Shown here one piece after another: positions 1 through 4,998 of a stretch of 7,069 nt of DNA. Positions within the stretch are counted from its first letter, which is position 1. Every line of letters begins with the position of its first letter. This DNA is from JAJKIP01 sp040509055 (lineage in GTDB: Bacteria > Bacteroidota > Bacteroidia > Chitinophagales > Chitinophagaceae), in assembly GCA_040509055.1 (NCBI GenBank), contig JBEVLT010000449.1, positions 1-7,069 on the forward strand. Reading direction: 5' to 3'. Below the pieces are notes generated by a model. The model made no database searches and was not told the DNA's origin. It was given only the letters and a program-made list of their open reading frames with translations. Made by a program: the position numbers and the translations under genes.

Positions 1-1
1 A

Positions 2-433
2 GAAAAAACAACCCGGCCGGCGCCAGCCATCAAAAAGAAGGGCTCGGGCCGCGGGCGGCGCTCACTCAAAGAAGCCGGCCTGCACGCCGACATGCTGCTG
101 GTGCCGGAAGACGAAGTGCTTTTTCAAAAACAATACTATTCTATCGGCGAAGTGGCGATCATGTTCAGGGAAAAACAATCGCTGATCCGCTACTGGGAAA
201 CCGAATTCGACATCCTGCAGCCGCGCAAGAACCGCAAGGGCGACCGTTCATTCCGGCCCGTGGATATAAAGAACCTGGTGCTGATCCACGACCTGCTGCG
301 CCGGCGCAAATTCACGATCGAGGGCGCACGGGATTATCTTAAAAAGAACAGCAGGGCCGAAGAAAAATTTGCCATGATCCAGTCGCTGGAAAAGATCAGG
401 GCATTCCTGCTGGAATTAAAGACCAACCTTTGA
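2..433 (+). CDS. MerR-family HTH transcriptional regulator (5' partial)
   Basis: The reading frame has no stop back to the window edge, so the gene begins upstream; 143 residues are visible. The ATG at 92 is probably internal, because the 30 codons before it encode a Lys/Arg-rich segment (KKKGSGRGRRSLKE) that I recall from Bacteroidota members of this group. The HTH region starts near visible residue 45 (YYSIGEVAIMF) and continues through SLIRYWE, matching the MerR helix-turn-helix and first wing. The stretch after it (KNRKGDRSFRPVDIKNL, then a Leu/Arg-rich helix and TIEGARDYLKK) fits the rest of the MerR DNA-binding domain. The remaining ~25 residues look helical, with no Cys cluster or ligand domain visible, so the effector is unknown. 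It presumably binds DNA as a dimer in the cytoplasm; its targets cannot be inferred here. It lies 77 bp upstream of the thioredoxin-like gene on the same strand. Confidence 0.9.
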   Translation, partial: EKTTRPAPAIKKKGSGRGRRSLKEAGLHADMLLVPEDEVLFQKQYYSIGEVAIMFREKQSLIRYWETEFDILQPRKNRKGDRSFRPVDIKNLVLIHDLLRRRKFTIEGARDYLKKNSRAEEKFAMIQSLEKIRAFLLELKTNL

Positions 434-464
434 CCGGTTGCCTGCAACCTTTGCAATGCCGGTC
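432..464 (+). terminator. Hairpin at the 3' end of the MerR gene (weak terminator candidate)
   Basis: GACCGGTTGC (432-441) can pair with GCAA-TG-CCGGTC (453-464), giving a 10-bp stem with a 2-base bulge and an 11-base loop. The stem starts within the stop codon. A competing smaller hairpin is GGTTG/CAACC (436-440 with 445-449). No T-run follows, so it is not a textbook intrinsic terminator. It could instead act in 3'-end processing or be chance in GC-rich sequence. Confidence 0.3.
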
Positions 465-486
465 CGCATCTTGCCAGCGCTTGCCG

Positions 487-494
487 TAACTTTA
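487..494 (+). promoter_or_regulatory. Possible Bacteroidota -7 box for the thioredoxin-like gene
   Basis: TAACTTTA matches the Bacteroidota -7 consensus TAnnTTTG at all but the last base and lies 16 bases before the ATG at 511, in an AT-rich patch. I find no TTG at the usual ~20-base spacing upstream; the nearest, at 471-473, is only 13 bases away. The call is therefore weak. The gene could also be read through from the MerR gene. Confidence 0.25.
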
Positions 495-510
495 TTATTT
501 ATTCTGTAGT

Positions 511-1029
511 ATGAAAAAGATAAGTTTTCTGCTGGCCGTATTGCTTTTTGCAGGCATGGCTATCCACGCGCAATCGCAATACGATATATCAACCGGCCCG
601 CATGGCGAAAAGATCCTGAAAGGCATTCTCTCCAGAGACCTGCTGGAAAAAGACACGGCCTTCAGCTGGTATGCTGAAAACCAGAAAGGCTACACGCCCA
701 ACGAAACAGGACTGACCGCCCTGAAAAACAATGCCGATACCCTGCGGCTGATCCTTTTCATGGGCACCTGGTGCGAAGATTCGCATTTCATTATACCCCG
801 TTTCTTTTCCCTGATCGATAAAGCCGGTTTCAGCAGCGATCGTGTGACGCTGATTGGCGTGGACCGCGGCAAAAAAACACTGGGCCACCTGTCGGAAGCA
901 CTGCACATCACCAATGTGCCCACGATCATCGTACTGAAAAACGGGAAGGAATTGGGCCGCGTGATCGAATACGGCTCCGACGGCCTGTTTGACAAAGCGC
1001 TGGGAGAAGTGATCAACACGGCTAAGTAG
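511..1029 (+). CDS. Secreted thioredoxin-fold protein with CXXS active site
   Basis: A 172-residue protein with a clear N-terminal signal peptide: MKK, a hydrophobic core (residues 4-17), and a likely signal peptidase I cleavage after AIHA (~20). It is predicted to be periplasmic, with no lipobox cysteine. The thioredoxin core runs from about residue 75. The active-site segment FMGTWCEDSH has Cys88 followed by Glu-Asp-Ser91, so the second redox cysteine is replaced by serine. NVPT at 135-138 supplies the cis-proline (Pro137), followed by the strand IIVLKNGKELGR. A CXXS centre suggests a monothiol isomerase, chaperone or binding role rather than a classic dithiol oxidoreductase. I recall WCxDS variants in related Bacteroidota proteins, so this is probably a family trait and not a mutation. 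The substrate is unknown. Its last 8 bases overlap the 3' end of the converging MscS-type gene. No Shine-Dalgarno is evident; the start was chosen for the signal peptide. Confidence 0.88.
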   Translation: MKKISFLLAVLLFAGMAIHAQSQYDISTGPHGEKILKGILSRDLLEKDTAFSWYAENQKGYTPNETGLTALKNNADTLRLILFMGTWCEDSHFIIPRFFSLIDKAGFSSDRVTLIGVDRGKKTLGHLSEALHITNVPTIIVLKNGKELGRVIEYGSDGLFDKALGEVINTAK

Positions 1030-2113
1030 TCTCGCGGCTGATGCGTATATCGGTGCTGGCCCCCGCAATCTTCACCTCCAGTTCTTCCATCAGCTTCAGC
1101 ACAGCAAAGTTGGTCTGTTCCTTTACCTCGTTGAATTCATCCATGGTAACAGGACCGGTAAAGTATTCCACCATGATCACGAAGGCGGAGGAAGTGATAT
1201 CGCTGAGCATAACGGTGGAATTTTCGATCTCCGGCCGGTCTGCGATCTTGCGAATGCCGCCTACCAGCCGGTCCAGCACCGGCGCGGATGTGGAGAGGTT
1301 CACATCCAGCTTTAGCTCTGCCTTGCGCTGGGTACGCAGCGAATGATTGTCCAGGATGCTGTCTACCATTTGCTTATTGGGCACGGTGATATAGGTCTTC
1401 TGATCCGTGCGGATACGGGTGCTTCTCAGCCCGATCTTTTCCACCGTACCGGTGAAATTGTGCACTTTCACCACATCGCCGATGCTGAACGGCCGGTCGA
1501 AAAAGATGATGAAGGATGCGATCAGGTTTTCGAGGCTTTCGCGCAAGGCCAGGGCTATGGCGGCGCCTACGATGCTGAGGCCGGTGAGGAGGTTGCCGAT
1601 ATTGAAGCCAAAGGAGAATTTCAGGATCATCAGCAGGCCAATAATGCCCAGCATCACTTTGAAAAAGTCTTTGAAAAAAAGGATCAGCTGGTTATCCGTA
1701 GTGTCATGGGTACGGTCGGCCCGGATATGCAGGATGATGGCGATGAAATCGATGATCTTCAGCAGCAGGCGTATGAACGAAGCGATCAGGATCAGCGATC
1801 CGAGGCCATGAAGCAGCGCTTTCAGCGTCACGTTGTAAATATCGGTATCCAGCTGTGCCGGCGCCTTCAGCCTGTACAGCGAGATGATGGACACCAGCAC
1901 CGCGAGAAAAAAGCCAAGCGGCCTTGCCACCAGGCTGATAAACGTGCTCCGGTCCACATCTTTCCAGATGCGGTGAACAAAATGGAAAATAAGGCCGGCC
2001 ACATACCGGGCCAGGTATTTTTTTACAAGAACGATAAACAGGATAATGCCTGCAACGACAAGGTAGCGTCCGATGGTATTTCCCATCCATACCCAGTCAA
2101 GAAATGTATTCAT
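1022..2113 (-). CDS. MscS-family mechanosensitive ion channel
   Basis: A 363-residue inner-membrane protein, somewhat longer than E. coli MscS (286 residues) because of extra N-terminal membrane segments. Hydrophobic helices lie at about 15-33, 62-80, 99-121 and 147-168. The pore-lining helix follows at 172-203 (GNLLTGLSIVGAAIALALRE, then SLENLIASFIIFF), with the Gly/Ala packing typical of MscS TM3. The beta domain is recognisable in DRPFSIGDVVKV, GTVEKIGLRSTRIRT and ITVPNKQMVDSILDN (about 206-256), followed by a C-terminal alpha/beta domain. The family forms homoheptameric tension-gated pores that release solutes on osmotic downshock. The ATG at 2113 immediately precedes the membrane region. 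It is the last gene of the - strand series, 52 bp after the propeller-like gene. That spacer has a short CGGC/GCCG hairpin (2151-2163) and AT-rich sequence but no strong terminator or promoter, so read-through is likely. Its stop lies inside the converging thioredoxin-like gene. I give no symbol because MscS paralogues cannot be told apart here. Confidence 0.95.
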   Translation of the reverse strand: MNTFLDWVWMGNTIGRYLVVAGIILFIVLVKKYLARYVAGLIFHFVHRIWKDVDRSTFISLVARPLGFFLAVLVSIISLYRLKAPAQLDTDIYNVTLKALLHGLGSLILIASFIRLLLKIIDFIAIILHIRADRTHDTTDNQLILFFKDFFKVMLGIIGLLMILKFSFGFNIGNLLTGLSIVGAAIALALRESLENLIASFIIFFDRPFSIGDVVKVHNFTGTVEKIGLRSTRIRTDQKTYITVPNKQMVDSILDNHSLRTQRKAELKLDVNLSTSAPVLDRLVGGIRKIADRPEIENSTVMLSDITSSAFVIMVEYFTGPVTMDEFNEVKEQTNFAVLKLMEELEVKIAGASTDIRISRETT

Positions 2114-2165
2114 ACATACAGGGTAGATCAGGCACGAAATTATTAAATCCCGGCTGCATGCCGCA

Positions 2166-2972
2166 TCAGCGAAGCGTGTAAATTTCTATTCCCTCTTTCT
2201 TTAACACATACACGCCGGATGAAGTAAAGGTGAAAGAAAGGCTGCCGGCCAGTGCCGGGGGCAGCGCCCACTCGCGTGTGAGGAGCGTGGTCATATCATA
2301 GCGGAACAGCTTACCACCGGCCGTGCCATAAATATACCGGCCTGAAGCCTTTACATGCTGCCAGCCCGTGACCGGTATTTTTGTCTTCAGGGTACCGTAG
2401 TAATCAAATACGAAAATGCCTTTTGCCGGATCGTACAGGTATACCTGCCTGTCCTGCTCGAAGATCTGTTGCGGCACGATGGCTTCGCCCACCAGCAGGC
2501 GGAAGTCGGCTGTTTCCGACAGCAGCTTTCCTTCTTCATCCGTTTTCTTCAGCTTGTTGGCATACTCGTCGTACAGCCATATTTTATTGTCGTACGACTG
2601 GCCGATGGCGCTTACCTGCACGATGTCCTGCCGGCGCAGATCGATGGTGTTGCGCAGGCCCAGCAGCCGGTCCAGCACCACGATCGTGGCAAAGTCGCGG
2701 TAATACAGCAATACTTTCAGCGGATTGGAAACATCCAGCAGGGTGGCCCGGCCTGATCTTTTTATATCGTTAAAAACCGCCAGCGAGTCGCCGGCCGGGT
2801 TCAGCTTTTTAAGCTGGCTGGTTTCATCCAGCAGGTACAGGTAGCCCAGGTTATCCACCGCCAGTGCCGTGCCGCTGGCAGGAATACGTTTTTGCAGCAC
2901 AAAAGCCGTGTCCTGCGCGGTTGCAGGCAACAGGACAACTACCAGCATTGCTATGAGGAGCCCGTTTCGCAT
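2166..2972 (-). CDS. Secreted beta-propeller-like protein of unknown function
   Basis: A 268-residue conserved hypothetical protein. It has an N-terminal signal peptide with a hydrophobic core at residues 4-17 and probable cleavage near ATA/Q20, so it is likely periplasmic or surface-facing. The mature part shows recurring beta-strand units of ~35-45 residues: LGYLYLLDETSQLKKLN (42-58), IVVLDRLLGLRNTIDL (97-112), IWLYDEYANKLKK (131-143), VYLYDPAKGIFVFD (178-191), GRYIYGTAGGKLFRYD (211-226) and VYVLKKEGIEIYTL (254-267). This pattern resembles an incomplete or six-bladed beta-propeller. I see no catalytic motif, so no activity is assigned. The start codon overlaps the lpxH stop as TGATG, which implies translational coupling and production together with lpxH. 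I recall similar proteins in other Bacteroidota, notably the IDVSNPLK-like segment (79-86 here), but no characterised member. A role in the envelope is only inferred from export and neighbours. Confidence 0.85.
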   Translation of the reverse strand: MRNGLLIAMLVVVLLPATAQDTAFVLQKRIPASGTALAVDNLGYLYLLDETSQLKKLNPAGDSLAVFNDIKRSGRATLLDVSNPLKVLLYYRDFATIVVLDRLLGLRNTIDLRRQDIVQVSAIGQSYDNKIWLYDEYANKLKKTDEEGKLLSETADFRLLVGEAIVPQQIFEQDRQVYLYDPAKGIFVFDYYGTLKTKIPVTGWQHVKASGRYIYGTAGGKLFRYDMTTLLTREWALPPALAGSLSFTFTSSGVYVLKKEGIEIYTLR

Positions 2973-3766
2973 CAGTTCCGGATGATCTTATGATCCTGTC
3001 CCTGGTACGATCGCAGGGAAAGGGAATGCCCGTCGAAAACGGCATAAGTAAAATAACGCATCCAGTCGCCCAGGTTGATATACCGGCTGTGCCGGCCATC
3101 ACGCGAGGGCAGGGTGTAATCGATCGGCAGGTGCCGGTGCCCGAATACAAGGAAATCGACATGCTTCTGCTGCAGCACATCCTTACAATGCCGGATCAGC
3201 CACTCGTTCTCTTCGCCCAGGAATACCTCTGCCGTATCCCCGGCCTGTGCGCGGCTGCGCCGGCTCATGAAGTCGGCTACGCCAATGCCGATGACCGGCG
3301 GCAGAATACCGAACAGCCACTGGCATACCGGGTTGCGGAATATTTTTTTCAGCCGCTTGTAACCATGATCACCGGGTCCCAGGCCATCTCCGTGCCCTAC
3401 CAGGAAGGTTTTATCATAGCGCACAAACTCTTTGGGTTCGAAATATACAGGGATGTTCAGCTCCGTTTGCAGGTAATCGCGCATCCACATATCGTGGTTG
3501 CCGACAAAGAAATGAACTGCGATACCGGCATCGGTGAGCTGGCCCAGTTTGCCCAGCAGGCGCACATATCCCCTCGGCACTACTTTTTTGTATTCATACC
3601 AGAAGTCGAACATATCGCCTACCAGGAATATCTCGCCGGCATCATGCTCTATTTCGTCCAGGAAGCGTACGATAAGTCTTTCCCGCTCCAGGCTGGCTGC
3701 ATGGTCGGGAGCGCCGAGATGGAAATCGGAAAGAAAATAGATCTTTTTGTTCCCGGTAACTGTCAT
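2972..3766 (-). CDS. lpxH: UDP-2,3-diacylglucosamine diphosphatase (LpxH)
   Basis: A 264-residue calcineurin-like metallophosphoesterase. The metal-binding motifs appear in the expected order: SDFHLG (Asp14, His16), GDMFDFW (Asp51), GNHD (Asn90-His91), GHGD (His125) and GHRH (His210, His212). The FDFW after GDM and the spacing match LpxH rather than generic phosphoesterases. The family removes UMP from UDP-2,3-diacylglucosamine to give lipid X, the fourth step of lipid A synthesis, at the cytoplasmic face of the inner membrane. A central hydrophobic patch (about 148-166) fits the lipid-binding cap region. Length is slightly above the E. coli enzyme (240 residues). The ATG at 3766 is the natural start, a few residues before the first strand (KKIYFLSD). 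The gene begins 20 bp after the upstream cyclotransferase-like gene, and its stop overlaps the start of the propeller-like gene, so it sits in the middle of an operon. A paralogous phosphoesterase with another substrate cannot be fully excluded. Confidence 0.9.
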   Translation of the reverse strand: MTVTGNKKIYFLSDFHLGAPDHAASLERERLIVRFLDEIEHDAGEIFLVGDMFDFWYEYKKVVPRGYVRLLGKLGQLTDAGIAVHFFVGNHDMWMRDYLQTELNIPVYFEPKEFVRYDKTFLVGHGDGLGPGDHGYKRLKKIFRNPVCQWLFGILPPVIGIGVADFMSRRSRAQAGDTAEVFLGEENEWLIRHCKDVLQQKHVDFLVFGHRHLPIDYTLPSRDGRHSRYINLGDWMRYFTYAVFDGHSLSLRSYQGQDHKIIRN

Positions 3767-3786
3767 TTTACAACTATTGCGGGCGC

Positions 3787-4209
3787 TTATTTTTTGGATA
3801 AATAGTCCAGCACATCACCGGATGCAATGCGCGGATGGCCACCTGTATTTCCGCTGTACCAATAGATCCAGGCCTGTACCGGCTGCCCGCCTGCTAATAC
3901 GGTGCACAGTTCCCGGCGGTACAATTGCTCTTCGCCCGGCTCCGTCGTCACGCCTTCATAATCATCCAGCTGGCCCAGCGCCCAGGAAAACTCCGTTTCA
4001 TTGCGAATGGCATACAGCTCTCCGGTGATAAAGGCTTCTTCATCCGACGGTACGGCCGCCGGGTACTCTCCCATATCATACAGGAGGCCTCTTGCCTTTG
4101 CATCGCCCACCAGCGAAAAGTAACGGCTGATGTATTCGTAAGCAGGGCTGCGGAAACCGCTGCGCAGCGAACCGTAAACAAAAAGGGGATAGATCGTCTG
4201 ACTGGCCAT
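3787..4209 (-). CDS. Gamma-glutamylcyclotransferase (AIG2/GGCT-like) family protein
   Basis: A 140-residue cytoplasmic protein that matches the small AIG2/YtfP-type GGCT fold over its whole length. The substrate-binding loop YGSLRSG is at residues 12-18. The segment GLLYDMGEYPAAV (41-53) follows, then GELYAI (63-68), and LDDYEG at 81-86, where Glu85 aligns with the family's catalytic glutamate. The C-terminal part has the usual AWIYWY strand. Members cyclise gamma-glutamyl amines or peptides to 5-oxoproline, but many bacterial ones have no defined substrate, so only the family is assigned. The gene is 35 bp downstream of the LUD gene and 20 bp upstream of lpxH on the same strand, so it is probably co-transcribed. 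The AT-rich 35-bp spacer shows no terminator. Confidence 0.87.
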   Translation of the reverse strand: MASQTIYPLFVYGSLRSGFRSPAYEYISRYFSLVGDAKARGLLYDMGEYPAAVPSDEEAFITGELYAIRNETEFSWALGQLDDYEGVTTEPGEEQLYRRELCTVLAGGQPVQAWIYWYSGNTGGHPRIASGDVLDYLSKK

Positions 4210-4244
4210 AAGCTGAAAATTAAAAATACGGTGACTCGATAAAC

Positions 4245-4880
4245 CTACGCCTCTACCAGGAACACATAGGCTTCCTTGGGACCGTGCACGCCTACCACCA
4301 GCGTTTTTTCGATATCCGCCGTACGGCTGGGGCCGGTGGCAAAGGTGATCAGCGAAGGAAGCTTATCTGCATATTTATCTTTCATCAGCAGCAGGGCGTC
4401 CTTAATATCATATACCAGCTGGTTGGTATAAGCGATGCAGATGTGAACCGGCGCATACACGCTGGTGATACGGCCGCTTGGCTGTGCCGCGCTCATTACC
4501 ACCGAACCTGTACGCGCCACCAGGCACTCGCAGCCTGTAATGGACACATCGCAATCGGCAATACCGGTGGTGACGATGCGATCCGCAATCTGCCCGCCGG
4601 CGACTCCCAGCAGCCCGGGCTCCAGGCAATAAACTTTCTTCCAGTCCATCTTCTTCACCAGGCTGGCCAGCTGGAAAGCCAGCTCCTGCCGGTTGATACA
4701 GTATACAAAGCGGCCCTGCAGTTTGGAAAACTGTTCGGCAAATTCCACTTCAGGCTCTGCCTGCAAAGGCTGGAATACCGGTTCGGTGCCTTCGCTTTTG
4801 GGAAAAGGAAGAGGCGTTGAATGACTCAACGCCTTTCGTATTTTTTTTAAGATATTTTCCTTGGACGGAGATACGTTCAT
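4245..4880 (-). CDS. LUD-domain (LutC/YkgG-like) protein
   Basis: A 211-residue cytoplasmic protein. An N-terminal helical segment (SKENILKKIRKAL, 6-18) leads to the LUD domain, whose signatures are ITGCECLVARTGSVV (114-128), TGPSRTADIE (182-191) and GVHGPKE (197-203). Length fits LutC/YkgG, a subunit associated with the LutABC lactate oxidation complex. No LutA- or LutB-like iron-sulfur gene is present here; the domain stands alone downstream of ftsH. I recall this LUD-ftsH arrangement in other Bacteroidota, where the function is not established, so I give no lut symbol and do not claim lactate use. The start at 4880 fits the family's short N-terminus. The leader just before it holds a large inverted repeat, and codons 16-23 encode a perfect stem-loop preceded by eight consecutive A residues on the coding strand. 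I saw no good promoter in the 118-bp spacer, so transcription probably comes at least partly from ftsH. Confidence 0.9.
   Translation of the reverse strand: MNVSPSKENILKKIRKALSHSTPLPFPKSEGTEPVFQPLQAEPEVEFAEQFSKLQGRFVYCINRQELAFQLASLVKKMDWKKVYCLEPGLLGVAGGQIADRIVTTGIADCDVSITGCECLVARTGSVVMSAAQPSGRITSVYAPVHICIAYTNQLVYDIKDALLLMKDKYADKLPSLITFATGPSRTADIEKTLVVGVHGPKEAYVFLVEA
4812..4848 (+). terminator. Terminator-like stem-loop antisense to the LUD gene
   Basis: On the + strand, AGGCGTTGA (4812-4820) and TCAACGCCT (4826-4834) form a perfect 9-bp stem with a 5-base loop. Six bases later comes a run of eight T (4841-4848). Geometrically this is a fair intrinsic terminator for antisense transcription. 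However, the T-run is simply the complement of the Leu-Lys-Lys-Ile codons (11-14) of the LUD protein, and no + strand gene ends nearby. On the coding strand the same stem lies in codons 16-23. Confidence 0.35.
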
Positions 4881-4885
4881 GGAAG

Positions 4886-4984
4886 AAAGTTGAATGGTTT
4901 AAGCGTCTAAAGTTCCTGTAAAAGGCAGTTGCTAATCAACAAAGTAAGTACGCATAGCACGAACCCTTAAACATGTTCAACTTT
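4886..4984 (-). repeat. Interrupted inverted repeat across the ftsH-LUD spacer
   Basis: AAAGTTGAA (4886-4894) is the perfect complement of TTCAACTTT (4976-4984), and just inside, GTTTAAG (4897-4903) is the perfect complement of CTTAAAC (4966-4972). The arms give 16 bp with one 2x3 internal loop and enclose 62 bases, which contain a smaller GTTG/CAAC hairpin (4928-4940). In the transcript running from ftsH, the distal arm ends five bases before the LUD start codon, so folding would hide the translation start. The TTAAAC block occurs twice more next to the arm (4983-4988, 4990-4995). The repeat itself is plain in the sequence; its regulatory role is inferred. No target-site duplication flanks it. 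Confidence 0.7.
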
Positions 4985-4998
4985 AAACATTAAACCTG

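Noticed and set aside
2135..2142. TAATTTCG on the - strand as a -7 box for the MscS-type gene
   Set aside because: It differs from TAnnTTTG and has no TTG element at the right spacing upstream; too weak to list as a promoter.
1343..2146. 267-codon open frame on the + strand opposite the MscS-type gene
   Set aside because: Codon-register shadow, rich in Gln/His/Asp as expected for the complement of a membrane protein; no signal or domain.
2990..3805. 271-codon open frame on the + strand opposite lpxH
   Set aside because: Also in codon register with the real gene and explained by the same avoidance of TTA/CTA/TCA; no family features.
4284..4820. 178-codon open frame on the + strand opposite the LUD gene, ending near the antisense terminator-like hairpin
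   Set aside because: The hairpin position made an antisense gene tempting. However, this frame is again in codon register with the LUD gene, its protein has no recognisable family, and it overlaps the stem-loop instead of ending before it.
4940..4947. TTACTTTG on the - strand as a -7 box for the LUD gene
   Set aside because: It differs from the consensus at the second base and lacks a suitably spaced TTG, so an internal promoter is not supported.
4886..4984. A small transposable element (MITE) in the ftsH-LUD spacer
   Set aside because: The inverted arms fit the idea, but no target-site duplication flanks them and no second copy exists in the window.
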